Source of the DNA: Eubacterium sp.
Lineage (GTDB): Bacteria > Bacillota > Clostridia > Oscillospirales > Acutalibacteraceae
Reading direction: 5' to 3'
Length of the DNA stretch: 64,000 nt
Assembly: GCA_014465955.1 (NCBI GenBank)
Contig: JACTVT010000005.1
Coordinates: 1-64,000 of the forward strand
The notes beneath the pieces are model-generated. The model saw only the letters and a program-made list of their open reading frames with translations, was not told the DNA's origin and made no database searches. The position numbers and the translations under genes are program-made. This document shows, in pieces, positions 36,360 to 46,267 of this stretch. How positions within the stretch are numbered: position 1 is the first letter of the stretch; the number at the start of each line of letters is the position of its first letter.

Positions 36360-36815
36360 CTACTTTTTCTTCAGCGTTCTCAATTTATATCCTATAAATA
36401 CCATAAGTGCGGGGAACGCAATTGAGAAAATAAAATTAAGAAGACTGCACCAACCGCCCTGTTCATAATGAAAAAGTGCATCAAACGGTGCATCGTATCC
36501 ACCGCCTATCATAATATAATTGGAGAAATTAATAATACCTGTAGGCATCGGCAATCCGAAAATATTGACAACGCCGCCAAAACAAAACTGAATAAAAAGT
36601 ATGATTATACCGATTTTACTTTCCTTCAAATCTGAAAATCTGCCGAATAAAAGGCAGAAAAGTGCAAACGAAAAATAACAAAACAGACGTGCAAGTTCAT
36701 TTCTTGTAAGACCTGTTATAAAATCAAAATCTGCCATTAAATAAGCAATATAACTTATGCATACCGACGACCAGTAAATAAAAAACGGCTTTAAATTATT
36801 TAAAACTTTTTTCAT
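36360..36815 (-). CDS. Hypothetical four-helix membrane protein (151 aa)
   Basis: Four to five hydrophobic segments (about 11-28, 44-61, 70-92, 124-145) and a basic C-terminus (KLRTLKKK). No motif that I recognise. ATG 36815 follows AGGGGA at nine bases. It lies 24 bases after the GH20 stop on the same strand, so it may be co-transcribed with that gene. Function unknown. Confidence 0.65.
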   Translation of the reverse strand: MKKVLNNLKPFFIYWSSVCISYIAYLMADFDFITGLTRNELARLFCYFSFALFCLLFGRFSDLKESKIGIIILFIQFCFGGVVNIFGLPMPTGIINFSNYIMIGGGYDAPFDALFHYEQGGWCSLLNFIFSIAFPALMVFIGYKLRTLKKK

Positions 36816-36839
36816 ATTCTGCACTCCCCTGTTAATTCA

Positions 36840-38339
36840 TTAATTTTTATTTAAACGGGCAATTTTTTCTATCTTTTTGTCATCAAAAATATTATGCAGA
36901 CCTTCCCAAGTCAACTGCCTTTTTTCAAACCAGAGTCCGCCGAACTTACCGCGAAGTTTATTCGGCACAGCCATCGCGGGTTTTGCATAACCCCAATTGT
37001 TTTTATCAAGCAGTTTATAGTAATCACCGAGTTTTCTGCTGATTTGAGCATAACTTGTTTTACCGAGCCACGCAGTTTCACAAGCAGCCGCAAGACGGGG
37101 AAACATCATAATATCAGCCTTTTTCATATCGGCAACATATTCGCACCAAAGCGGCGTTTCAATGCCAAGGCAGTTACCCTGCTGAATTTTATGATCGGCC
37201 GTATCTTTAAGCGAAATATAACCATAAGGCAAATCAATGTAATATGCTTTAGTACTTGTATCAATAAACGGTCTGCCGCCGATTTTATCATCAGAGCCGC
37301 AAAGCGTAAATCCCAAATCTTCATCAAGCAGTGCACTGTCTTCCAGATCCCAACTCCACATAAACACCTGCCTGCCATGTTCTTTGCAATAGTTTTTAAC
37401 CGTGTTCATGAACCAACACTGAAGTTCATCGGAATTTTTTGCACCGACCTCTTTTGCTCTTTTCTGACAATTCGGGCAAAGATTCCAACGGTGTTTCGGC
37501 ACTTCGTCGCCGCCGATATGTATATATTTATCGGGAAACATTTCAAACAATTCATCAAGCACATCATAAACAAACTGCATCGTTTTTTCTTTACCGACAC
37601 AAAGCACATCGTGCTTAACGCCCCAATGTGTAGCAACGGGCAAATCACGTGGGAAACATGTTAAATCATTATATGCGGCAATAGCGGCACGACAATGACC
37701 CGGAATATCAAACTCAGGCATAACCTTTATGTTAAATTTATGCGCGTAGTCCACAATTTCCTTAATATCCTGCTTCGTATAATATCCGCCGTGCGGCTTA
37801 TTATTAAAATTCGTGCACGCTCTTTTTGAACCGATTTCGGTTAAAAGCGGATATTTATCAATCTGCACACGAAAACCCTGATCTTCAGTCAGATGAAAAT
37901 GAAAAAAGTTCAGTTTATGAAACGCCATTTTGCGAATAAACAGTTTAACATCACTGACTGAATAAAAATACCTGCCGACATCAAGCATAAACCCACGGAT
38001 TTTATACCTCGGTTCATCATAAATATAAAGTGTCGGAATGTTAAAATCAGTGAGTGTAAAAATCTGTTTCAGCGTCTGCAATGCATACAACTGCCCTGCC
38101 ATACCGCTTGACGATATCTCAATTTTTTCACCTGTTTTTATTATATACGCCTCATCTGCGAGCGTATCATCTGTTTTGAAAACAATGTTTTCATTGCCTG
38201 TTTCAAGTGCACAATACTTGGTAAAATCTTCAATAACTTCGGCAGACAAAAGATTGCTGCCAAGTGCAATACTGTTAAATTTAAATTTTTCACTGCCGAT
38301 AACTTCAATTTTTTCGGGCTGAGGGAACAAATTAATCAT
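36840..38339 (-). CDS. GH20 beta-N-acetylhexosaminidase, cytoplasmic (499 aa)
   Basis: A small N-terminal GH20b-like domain (1-108) is followed by the barrel (about 110-430): RYKIRGFMLDVGRY, FHFHLTEDQGFR, MPEFDIPGHCRA and the catalytic Asp-Glu pair in HIGGDEVPKHRW (Asp278-Glu279). It releases terminal beta-GlcNAc or GalNAc by substrate-assisted catalysis. A Cys pair (LCPNCQKR) follows the active site. The open frame extends 139 codons further upstream, but that extension overlaps the divergent gene's promoter; the true start is 38339 with GTGGTG nearby. No signal peptide, so it acts on imported chains. Confidence 0.93.
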   Translation of the reverse strand: MINLFPQPEKIEVIGSEKFKFNSIALGSNLLSAEVIEDFTKYCALETGNENIVFKTDDTLADEAYIIKTGEKIEISSSGMAGQLYALQTLKQIFTLTDFNIPTLYIYDEPRYKIRGFMLDVGRYFYSVSDVKLFIRKMAFHKLNFFHFHLTEDQGFRVQIDKYPLLTEIGSKRACTNFNNKPHGGYYTKQDIKEIVDYAHKFNIKVMPEFDIPGHCRAAIAAYNDLTCFPRDLPVATHWGVKHDVLCVGKEKTMQFVYDVLDELFEMFPDKYIHIGGDEVPKHRWNLCPNCQKRAKEVGAKNSDELQCWFMNTVKNYCKEHGRQVFMWSWDLEDSALLDEDLGFTLCGSDDKIGGRPFIDTSTKAYYIDLPYGYISLKDTADHKIQQGNCLGIETPLWCEYVADMKKADIMMFPRLAAACETAWLGKTSYAQISRKLGDYYKLLDKNNWGYAKPAMAVPNKLRGKFGGLWFEKRQLTWEGLHNIFDDKKIEKIARLNKN

Positions 38340-38442
38340 CACTATCACCACTCTTAACATATCATAAAAAAGAAAAATAATCAAGAAAAGTATTGATTCA
38401 AACCTTATATTTAAGTAAAATAAATTCAGGAGGTAAACTTTT

Positions 38443-39678
38443 ATGAAAAGATTTAAAAGCATAATTTCTGTTTTGCTGACATTAATAATGATGTTTGCAT
38501 TTACAATTCCTGCATTTGCAGATGAAACAGGAGATTCAAAAATGGAACTGAAATTCAATTCTGACGGTAAATTTAAAATCCTTGCTATTGCCGATGCACA
38601 GGACACGGACACACCGCAGAAAGAAACTATTGATATGCTGACAAATGCACTTGATGAAGCAAATCCCGACCTTGTAGTATTTCTCGGCGACAACATTGCA
38701 GGCTGGTGGAAAGGCGTTGACAAAGCAAAAACCGAGCAGGCTATTGCCAATATCATTGAGCCTGTTGACGAACGTGGAATACCGTTTGCAATCGTTTTCG
38801 GAAATCACGACCACGAGGGCCTTTGTGACGATAACAACAAAATGGCCGAAGAAGAAGCAAAAGCATTCCAACTTGCCTGCTATCAGAAATACAAAACCTG
38901 CCTTGCCGTTGCAGGTGAGGATATGACAGGCTACTGCAACTACAATCTTACGATAAAATCAAGCACAAGTGACAAAGATATATTCAACCTCTGGCTTATG
39001 GATTCAAACCCGTATGCAGAAGAGGGCGGCTACGGCTATGTACAGCCCGACCAGACAGAATGGTACATAAGAAAATCCAACGAACTCAAAGAGCAGAACG
39101 GCGGAACTCCGCTGCCTTCACTTTTGTTCCAGCACATTCCCGTTCCCGAAGTTTATGAACTTGCCGATGAACTTGACAAAAAAGAAAAAGGTGCAGTCAA
39201 AGGTCAGACGGCACTTACAAACAAAAAATATTATAAAACAAATGATAAAGTAACGCAGGGCGGTTTTGAAGAAGGTCCGTGCAGTGCAGGCGTTGCACAT
39301 AATCAGTTTGAAACATGGAAACAGCAGGGTGACATTATCGGTGCATTTTTCGGTCACGACCACCCGAATGATTATCTCGGCACAATTGACGGAATTCAAC
39401 TTTGCGCCGTGCCTGCAACAGGTTACTACAGTTATGGCTGGAATCACGGTGCAAGAACAATCACGCTTGACGAAAACGACCTTTCAACATTTGAAACCAC
39501 GCTTTACCACAATGATGATTTGCTTGATTACAAAGTAACACCGGCTTATAAAGCAAAACACGGTTATATTGAATACAAAAATGTATTTATTCCCGCCGTT
39601 TCAGGCACAGCTGCAGGCGTTGCAGTTATTGCAGGTATCATCACAGCAGTTATAAAAATCAGGAAAAAGAAAAAATAA
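38443..39678 (+). CDS. Exported calcineurin-like phosphoesterase with C-terminal membrane anchor (411 aa)
   Basis: Signal peptide ends near AFADETG (about 27). The phosphoesterase domain shows AIADAQD, FLGDNIAGWW, VFGNHDHEG, FQHIPVPE and GHDHPND. A C-terminal hydrophobic helix followed by KIRKKKK anchors the protein without a sortase motif. The fold resembles the purple-acid-phosphatase-like or UDP-sugar/diphosphate phosphoesterases. It is divergent from the GH20 gene with about 100 bases between the starts, so the two may share control. Substrate unknown. Confidence 0.85.
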   Translation: MKRFKSIISVLLTLIMMFAFTIPAFADETGDSKMELKFNSDGKFKILAIADAQDTDTPQKETIDMLTNALDEANPDLVVFLGDNIAGWWKGVDKAKTEQAIANIIEPVDERGIPFAIVFGNHDHEGLCDDNNKMAEEEAKAFQLACYQKYKTCLAVAGEDMTGYCNYNLTIKSSTSDKDIFNLWLMDSNPYAEEGGYGYVQPDQTEWYIRKSNELKEQNGGTPLPSLLFQHIPVPEVYELADELDKKEKGAVKGQTALTNKKYYKTNDKVTQGGFEEGPCSAGVAHNQFETWKQQGDIIGAFFGHDHPNDYLGTIDGIQLCAVPATGYYSYGWNHGARTITLDENDLSTFETTLYHNDDLLDYKVTPAYKAKHGYIEYKNVFIPAVSGTAAGVAVIAGIITAVIKIRKKKK

Positions 39679-39690
39679 AACATAAAATGG

Positions 39691-39719
39691 GCACCTCGGA
39701 ATCTGACCTTCCGAGGTGC
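39691..39719. terminator. Terminator between phosphoesterase and GH3 genes
   Basis: GCACCTCGGAA and TTCCGAGGTGC pair perfectly around TCTGACC. It lies in a convergent gap and probably serves both genes. Confidence 0.85.
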
Positions 39720-39736
39720 TCTTGATTTAAGGATTA

Positions 39737-42160
39737 TTATTTATTAAATCTGTCCATCGCTGGAGAATTCATAGCGTGATTCAAAACGTGAATTGCCGTC
39801 TGCTGAAGTTCTGCAAGAGTAATGCCGCCATTTTCAAATGATTTTTTAACCGTTCCGTCAGGCTTATGTTTACCTACTCTGCCTCCGCCCGGCATAAGCA
39901 CATCAATTCCGCCGCGGATACGGTAAGCATTATCTGTAACATTGGCAAATTCGGGGCTTTTACCTTTCTGCATCCACCAATCGGTAATAACAACGCCGTC
40001 ATACCCCCACTCCTGCCTTAAAACAGTTGTGCAGAGTTCGTAATTATAATGACTGTAAACCGAATTGATTTTATTGTACGAAGTCATAATTGACTTAGGC
40101 TTACCCTCTTTTACACAGATTTCAAAGCCTTTGAGGTAAATTTCTCTAAGCGCTCTTTCGGAAACACGGGAGTCATTTTTATTTCTTCTGTACTCCTGAT
40201 TATTGCAGGCAAAATGCTTCGGGCACGCCGAAACACCTGTTTTCTGAATACCTCTTACTGCCGCAGCAGCAATTTTACCAGTAACTACAGGATCTTCCGA
40301 ATAATATTCAAAATTACGGCCGCAAAGCACACTTCTGTGTATATTCATACCGGGAGCAAGCAGCATATCGGTGCCCTTATCCACCATTTCACTGCTGATT
40401 GCAGAATAAACACGGCAAACCGTATCTTCGTTAAAAGTAGATGCAAGCAGTGTGCCGATAGGAATAAGCGAACAGGTAGCATAAAGCCTAATACCCGACG
40501 GACCGTCAGTTGTCGTAACGGCAGGAACACCCTTATCACGAAGTGACGGCAGAACACCGCCGAAAGTGCCTGCGTTGCCGCTGACACCGAGCGGACTGTT
40601 CATAATATAATCGCCTCGGCTGATTGCCTCCAGTTCATCAAAATCAAGTTGGGCAACAAACTGTTCCATAGTAGATTTGCCGTTTTTAACATCAACAAGT
40701 TTAATACCCTTATCTCCTGTCTGCGCAATTTCAGCAGGCAGATTTTTTGTAATAACAGTCTTTAAATCAGTAACCTTTGCAGGCGCCTGCGTTTTTGCCA
40801 GAATATATCCGTCAATCGTACTTACAGCCTTAAAAATATCAAAAGGCAACTGCGGAGCAAGCACCTGTGTATGTTCCGAAACAATTTTATTTTCTTCTGA
40901 CTTGAAACTGAATACAGACACTGCAGAGCGAACACTGCTGCCTGCAAAGAATTCATACTTACCCTTCTGAATTACAAAGCAATAGGGATTTCCCGTCGCA
41001 CCCTTTGAATCATAAGATGAAATATCTTTTTCGCTGACGGTAATTTCAATTTCTTCGCTTTCATTCGGTACAAGCACCGCCGTTTTCTTAAATGCAATCA
41101 ATTCACGGGCAGGATTATCAATTGCTTTGCAGGGTTTTCTTACATAAAGCTGAAGCACCTCAGCGCCCGCACAACTGCCGATATTCTTTATACAGAATAC
41201 AAAATGAATATCCTGTCCGGACTTTTCTGCTTTTTCACAGGTAATTTCAAAATCGGTATAGGACAAACCATAACCGAAAGGATATAGTACCCTATCCTTA
41301 TAAAAAGTTTCAAAAAAGCGGTAACCCACATAAATATCTTCTTCATAATTATTATAATTTCTGCCGCCGAAACTGTTTGCAGACGGATAATCTTCATAAT
41401 AACGGGAAATTGTATCCGTAAGTTTACCGCTCGGGCACACCTTACCCGAAAGCAAATCACAAACGGCGTTGCCGCTTTCCATACCTCCCTGCCAGACAAT
41501 CATTGCAGCACTGATATTATAATTTTCGATAAACGAGAAATCCATCACACTGCCGATATTGAAAAGCAGAACTGTTTTTTCAAAATATTTTGTAACAAGG
41601 GTGAGCATTTTTTCCTCTTCGTCAGTTAGATAATAACTGCCTTTTTCAAGAGCATTTTCTCTGTCCTCACCCGATGATCTGCCGATAGTTACAACGGCAA
41701 CATCTGATTTTTCACTTGCTGTTTTAACGATTTCATCTGTAAGCGGCATCTCTGGATAGCATCTTGGCCAATGACCCCAGAAACCGTGGTCAATCGGATT
41801 TGCTTTATCCCATTCGTAATATATATCCGTAAGTTCTTCGTTAAGATTTAAAGCATCGCAATTTCTTACACCGTCGGCAAGATTAACGGCATAAGGCTTG
41901 ATTACTTCACCGCCAGAACCGTAGCCCGAATAAAACCAATCAACACTGCATATGCCGAAAAGCGACACGGCTGTACCGTTTTTCAGCGGCAGGGTACCGT
42001 CGTTTTCAAGCAGAACCGCACCTTCTGCGGCAGCCGCTCTTAAAAGTTCGGGCATACCGGGAGTGACTGTTTTATCAGAAACGTTTTTTTCGCCCTCTTC
42101 CTGCGAAAGCCCGTTAAAAAGTTTTGTGCCTGCTGCAACAATTTTACTGATTATGCTCAT
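39737..42160 (-). CDS. GH3 beta-glycosidase with reversed domain order (807 aa)
   Basis: The alpha/beta-sandwich domain (about 40-290; AAAEGAVLLENDGTLPL, IGRSSGEDRE) and the Fn3-like domain (about 300-420; YPFGYGLSYTDF, ARELIAFKK) come first. The barrel comes last (about 500-807; TDGPSGIR, LAPGMNIHRSVLCGRNFEYYSEDP, KHFACNNQE), with nucleophile Asp727 in VVITDWW. This permuted order is known in some rumen and gut Clostridia beta-glucosidases. Likely activities are beta-glucosidase, beta-xylosidase or a related exo-enzyme. No signal peptide. It stands alone between a terminator and an XRE gene. Confidence 0.93.
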   Translation of the reverse strand: MSIISKIVAAGTKLFNGLSQEEGEKNVSDKTVTPGMPELLRAAAAEGAVLLENDGTLPLKNGTAVSLFGICSVDWFYSGYGSGGEVIKPYAVNLADGVRNCDALNLNEELTDIYYEWDKANPIDHGFWGHWPRCYPEMPLTDEIVKTASEKSDVAVVTIGRSSGEDRENALEKGSYYLTDEEEKMLTLVTKYFEKTVLLFNIGSVMDFSFIENYNISAAMIVWQGGMESGNAVCDLLSGKVCPSGKLTDTISRYYEDYPSANSFGGRNYNNYEEDIYVGYRFFETFYKDRVLYPFGYGLSYTDFEITCEKAEKSGQDIHFVFCIKNIGSCAGAEVLQLYVRKPCKAIDNPARELIAFKKTAVLVPNESEEIEITVSEKDISSYDSKGATGNPYCFVIQKGKYEFFAGSSVRSAVSVFSFKSEENKIVSEHTQVLAPQLPFDIFKAVSTIDGYILAKTQAPAKVTDLKTVITKNLPAEIAQTGDKGIKLVDVKNGKSTMEQFVAQLDFDELEAISRGDYIMNSPLGVSGNAGTFGGVLPSLRDKGVPAVTTTDGPSGIRLYATCSLIPIGTLLASTFNEDTVCRVYSAISSEMVDKGTDMLLAPGMNIHRSVLCGRNFEYYSEDPVVTGKIAAAAVRGIQKTGVSACPKHFACNNQEYRRNKNDSRVSERALREIYLKGFEICVKEGKPKSIMTSYNKINSVYSHYNYELCTTVLRQEWGYDGVVITDWWMQKGKSPEFANVTDNAYRIRGGIDVLMPGGGRVGKHKPDGTVKKSFENGGITLAELQQTAIHVLNHAMNSPAMDRFNK

Positions 42161-42229
42161 AATTTTTCACCTCTTAATTTCTTAAATTAAGTATAGCACA
42201 CAAATATGACAATTGTAAATAATATTATA

Positions 42230-42448
42230 TCATTTTAGATTCTTCTGTTCATCAGTAAAACCTAAAACATATTCAGGGCTGACATTGTAATATTCACACA
42301 GTTTAATAATATCATCAACATTAAATTTATATCTTTGATTTTCAAGATTAGCATAAGATGACCTCGAACGGTTCAGCACCTTTGCTATATCTGCCTGTTT
42401 TAAATCCCTGTCTTGCCGAAGTGCAATTAACTTATCAACATAATTCAT
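42230..42448 (-). CDS. XRE/Cro-type regulator (72 aa), divergent from an ABC exporter
   Basis: One HTH domain: KLIALRQDRDLKQADIAKVLNRSRSSYANLENQRYKFNVDDIIKLCEYYNVSPEYVLGFTD. No Shine-Dalgarno precedes the ATG (upstream is AATTAATTT), so translation may be weak or leaderless. A 21-base palindrome about 40 bases upstream, before the exporter promoter, is its likely operator. It is not closely similar to the 70-aa XRE protein at 36071. Confidence 0.88.
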   Translation of the reverse strand: MNYVDKLIALRQDRDLKQADIAKVLNRSRSSYANLENQRYKFNVDDIIKLCEYYNVSPEYVLGFTDEQKNLK

Positions 42449-42485
42449 AAATTAATAATACAATTTTTGCCGAAAAAACACGGAT

Positions 42486-42525
42486 AATGTTTGTATTACA
42501 AACATTTGGCAGATATTGTTTGACA
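42486..42525 (+). promoter_or_regulatory. Palindromic operator and -35 box of the ABC exporter operon
   Basis: AATGTTTGTA-T-TACAAACATT (42486-42506) is a perfect palindrome with a one-base centre. A TTGACA follows at 42520-42525. The best -10 candidate 17 bases later is TAGAGT, so the promoter is probably weak without help. The palindrome position upstream of -35 allows activation as well as repression. Confidence 0.65.
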
Positions 42526-42634
42526 ATAAAAGAATAAAATGTTAGAGTAAAATTATAATCTTTAATTTTTGTTTTCATAATCCCCCTATTAAAACAATTA
42601 TTTTGATTATAAATAATTTAATAAGGAGGAGACT

Positions 42635-44410
42635 ATGAAGCAAAATTTTGTTTATATGGTGAAAAACTGGGTTAAATGGGATAAAAAAAGCCTGATTTAC
42701 TTTTTCATCAGAATACCTGCCATGGTTTTACAGCCCATTATTACGGCGTATATTCCGAAAGCAATGATTGACTGCATTAACGAAGGCGCAACAGTAGAAA
42801 GACTTACACTTGTGGTTGCATTATTAAGTGTGCTTGTAGCGCTTACGACATGGCTGACGCCGTTTATGCAGGAACTGCTGCTCGGAAGTGCAAGAATTAT
42901 CCGTATGCGGTATGCCGTTATGGCATTCAACAAAAACCTTAACACATCTTACATAAACATAGAAAGTCTTGACGGCAGAGAAAAAAACAAACGTGCAATG
43001 GAATTTTACCGCGGCTACTATTCGTCATCGGCAGATTTTATTGAAACATGCAATCAGATGCTTGTATGCATCGTCGGCGTCATCACTTCGCTTGCACTTA
43101 TCTACAAAATCAACATTTTTATGATTTTATTGATTCTTGCCACCTGTGCCGCTGAATTCTTTTTGCTTAAATATCTTAACAAAAAAGAAAAATGGGTAAA
43201 GGATTCACGCAGTAAAATTTTTGTAAAATTTGATTATTACTACAAACTGAGTAAAAATTTAACTGCGTCAAAGGATATACGCCTTTACGGTTTTACGGAT
43301 TATTTCATTGCAGGAATCGCAAAACTGATTACCGGACTTGAAGATATTACAGCAAAATATATGCACCAAAGCGTTAGAGTCGGCAGTACAAGAGCATTGC
43401 TGAATCTTGCAAGAGAACTTGTTGCCTATGCATATCTTACATATCTCGTATGCAGAGGCAGGCTTTCCGTATCTGATTTTATTTTCTATTTCGGCATTAT
43501 AACAGGCTTTTCAAACTGGATTGTTCAATTAGTTTATAATTATTCAAATATCGAACGCTGCTGCAATGACTGCCGGGGCTTCCGTGATTTTATTGAAAGC
43601 CCGGAGGAAAACAAAAACAAACCAAGCGTTGATTTTGACAACGTTCACTCTATTGAATTCAAAAATGTAAATTTCACCTATCCGAATGCAGAAAAAAGCA
43701 CAATCAACAATATGTCTTTTAAAGTAAACAAAGGTGAAAACATTGCGATTGTAGGTGAAAACGGTGCAGGCAAAACAACGGCTATCAAACTGCTCTGCGG
43801 TCTTTACTACCCAACTGAAGGCGATATTCTGATTAACGGAAAAAGCAGTAAAAGTTTTTCGGCAGACAGTTATTTTGATTTATTTTCAGCCGTTTTTCAG
43901 GACTATAATTTTCTGCCGATGACCATTGCCGAAAACATCTGTGCAACAGGCAATTATGACCAAGAAAAGTTAAATTCGGCATTTGAAAAAGCAGGAATTA
44001 CAGATAAAATCAACGCCCTGCCTGATAAAGAAAAATCATTTATGATTAAAGACGTTTATAAAAACGCAGTTGATTTTTCAGGCGGTGAAAAGCAAAAATT
44101 ACTGCTTGCAAAAGCAATTTACAAAAATGCACCCGTGCTTATTCTTGACGAGCCGACCGCCGCATTAGATCCGATTTCAGAAAATGAACTTTACTTGAAA
44201 TACAATGAAATGACAGACAACAAAATTTCATTTTTCATTTCTCACAGGCTGTCTTCAACCCGTTTCTGTGATAAAATCCTATTTATAAAAAACGGCACAA
44301 TCGCTGAAAGCGGAACGCACGAAGAACTTATGGCGCTCAAAGGTGCGTATTACAGAATGTATCAAATCCAGAGTTACTATTATCAAGAGACAGGAGGCGA
44401 TGCAGTATGA
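42635..44410 (+). CDS. ABC exporter half-transporter, subunit 1 (591 aa)
   Basis: Six-helix exporter membrane domain (about 20-310) fused to a nucleotide-binding domain: Walker A VGENGAGKTT, signature FSGGEKQK, Walker B VLILDEPTAAL, switch His in ISHRLSS. A GGAGGAG site precedes the start. Its stop overlaps the next gene's start (ATGA), so the two probably form a heterodimer. The XRE-regulated context resembles peptide or bacteriocin export or immunity loci, but no precursor peptide gene was seen in the gap. Confidence 0.92.
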   Translation: MKQNFVYMVKNWVKWDKKSLIYFFIRIPAMVLQPIITAYIPKAMIDCINEGATVERLTLVVALLSVLVALTTWLTPFMQELLLGSARIIRMRYAVMAFNKNLNTSYINIESLDGREKNKRAMEFYRGYYSSSADFIETCNQMLVCIVGVITSLALIYKINIFMILLILATCAAEFFLLKYLNKKEKWVKDSRSKIFVKFDYYYKLSKNLTASKDIRLYGFTDYFIAGIAKLITGLEDITAKYMHQSVRVGSTRALLNLARELVAYAYLTYLVCRGRLSVSDFIFYFGIITGFSNWIVQLVYNYSNIERCCNDCRGFRDFIESPEENKNKPSVDFDNVHSIEFKNVNFTYPNAEKSTINNMSFKVNKGENIAIVGENGAGKTTAIKLLCGLYYPTEGDILINGKSSKSFSADSYFDLFSAVFQDYNFLPMTIAENICATGNYDQEKLNSAFEKAGITDKINALPDKEKSFMIKDVYKNAVDFSGGEKQKLLLAKAIYKNAPVLILDEPTAALDPISENELYLKYNEMTDNKISFFISHRLSSTRFCDKILFIKNGTIAESGTHEELMALKGAYYRMYQIQSYYYQETGGDAV

Positions 44411-46227
44411 AAAAAATGAAATCCATTTTACTTGCATTCAAAGAAATGCACCGCCTTGAAAAAAGGCTGACTCCACTATCAGTAATTCTGGCGGCAGTTA
44501 CGGCGGTTATGCCGTTTATCAACATCTGGTTCACTTCAAAAATTATTGATTTGCTTGACACAGGTGCCGATATGAAAGAACTTGCGCTTTATATCGGACT
44601 GGCTGTCGGTATAAACCTGATACTGTTTTTCCTCAGTTATTTTCTTAATGATATGTATTTTATGTATCGTTCACTGATGTATAACAAGGAACTGCAAAAC
44701 ATATCGGCAAAACTTTTTAAAACAGAATATCAAAAACTTGAAAACAGTGATTTTAAAGAACTTATTCACAAACATTCAGAGGCACAGGACAGAGTATTTT
44801 CTGCTTTTGTTCAGTTTTCATGGATGATGCGCGATTTTATTTCAGGAGCATTAACACTGATTATTTCAATTATTATCGTTATTCCGCTGTTTAAAATCGG
44901 ATTTACCAAAACGGGCGAAACATATTTTGAAAAACCTGTATTTCTGCTGACAATTTTTGCTGCAATAGCAGTTATGGTAGTCATCATTCTTGTTGTTGCA
45001 ATGAAAATGAACAAAGCATGGTTTAAAGCCTCTGACGAATATTCACGACTCGACAGAATTTTCTATTATTTTCTGAATATGTTTACAGACTACAACACCG
45101 GCAAAGAAATCAGGCTTTACAAGGAACAAAATCTGATTGAACACACGGCGACGGATATTCTTCTGACAGACGGTGAAAAACTGCTTAAAAAGGTTTCGCT
45201 GAATTCTGCAAAATCAAGTTCATTTGTTGCCATTCTCGGTGCGATAGTAGGTTTTGGGATTTACCTTTTCATCGGCGTTAAAGGTCTTTACGGACTGTTC
45301 GGAATAGGCTCACTGGTTCTTTATTGCGGTTCATTTATGCAGATTATAAACGGCATTATGAAAATGGCGGCAACCTTTGGAAAAACAGAAGAAATGGTAC
45401 CGCTTGTCAATTATTATTTTGATATTATGAATACGAAAGACGAGATGGAGTACGGCGATAAGGTACTTGATACAACCGAATTTGAACTGGAATTTAAAAA
45501 TGTTTCATTCAGATATCCAGACGCAGAAAATTATTCGCTGAGAAACATTAATATCAAAATCAAAAACGGAGAGCACCTTGCAGTTGTAGGCAGAAACGGA
45601 AGCGGCAAAACCACATTTATCAAACTGATGTGCAGGCTTTACGATGTAACAGACGGTGAAATTCTGATTAACGGAATAAATATTAAAGATTACACAAAAG
45701 AAAGCATTATTCAGTTATATTCCGTTGTTTTTCAGGATTTCAGAATATTCTCACTACCATTAAACGACAATGTATGTGCCGGAAAAGAACACGACAAAGA
45801 TAAACTTTACAACTGTCTTGAACAGGCAAACATAAAGGAGCGTACAGAAAGTCTGCCTAATAAAGATAATACAATTCTTTATAAGGATATGGATAAAGCA
45901 GGCGTTGAAATATCAGGCGGTGAAGCACAGAAATTAGCACTTGCCCGAGCGCTTTACAAGGACAGCCCTGTTGTTATTCTTGATGAACCGACAGCCTCAC
46001 TTGACCCGATTGCAGAAAACGAAATCTACAGCCGTTTCAATTCATTTACCCAAAACAAAACGGCAATATATATTTCACACAGGTTATCGAGTTGTGTATT
46101 CTGCAACAGAATTGCGGTGTTTGACAAGGCTGAACTTGTTGAAACAGGCACGCACAATGAATTGCTGAATAATAGCGGCAAATATTCCGAATTATGGAAT
46201 GCGCAGGCGCAGTATTATTTAAATTAA
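44407..46227 (+). CDS. ABC exporter half-transporter, subunit 2 (606 aa)
   Basis: Membrane domain (about 20-330; first helices MPFINIWFTSKIIDLL and a long insert near 160-200) and ATPase domain with Walker A GRNGSGKTT, signature ISGGEAQK, Walker B VVILDEPTASL and ISHRLSS. The Asp-Glu after each Walker B is intact in both subunits, so both ATP sites could be active, unlike many heterodimeric exporters with one degenerate site. It is followed by a strong terminator. Confidence 0.92.
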   Translation: MKKMKSILLAFKEMHRLEKRLTPLSVILAAVTAVMPFINIWFTSKIIDLLDTGADMKELALYIGLAVGINLILFFLSYFLNDMYFMYRSLMYNKELQNISAKLFKTEYQKLENSDFKELIHKHSEAQDRVFSAFVQFSWMMRDFISGALTLIISIIIVIPLFKIGFTKTGETYFEKPVFLLTIFAAIAVMVVIILVVAMKMNKAWFKASDEYSRLDRIFYYFLNMFTDYNTGKEIRLYKEQNLIEHTATDILLTDGEKLLKKVSLNSAKSSSFVAILGAIVGFGIYLFIGVKGLYGLFGIGSLVLYCGSFMQIINGIMKMAATFGKTEEMVPLVNYYFDIMNTKDEMEYGDKVLDTTEFELEFKNVSFRYPDAENYSLRNINIKIKNGEHLAVVGRNGSGKTTFIKLMCRLYDVTDGEILINGINIKDYTKESIIQLYSVVFQDFRIFSLPLNDNVCAGKEHDKDKLYNCLEQANIKERTESLPNKDNTILYKDMDKAGVEISGGEAQKLALARALYKDSPVVILDEPTASLDPIAENEIYSRFNSFTQNKTAIYISHRLSSCVFCNRIAVFDKAELVETGTHNELLNNSGKYSELWNAQAQYYLN

Positions 46228-46237
46228 AGCACAAAAA

Positions 46238-46260
46238 ACGGGTCGGTTAAACCGACCCGT
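46238..46260. terminator. Bidirectional terminator after the exporter operon
   Basis: ACGGGTCGGT and ACCGACCCGT pair perfectly around TAA, with A-run before and AATTTTTTT after. Confidence 0.9.
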
Positions 46261-46267
46261 AATTTTT

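Noticed and set aside
38340..38756. N-terminal extension of the GH20 frame by 139 codons
   Set aside because: It overlaps the divergent phosphoesterase gene and its promoter, is not GH20-like, and a proper start with a ribosome site exists at 38339.
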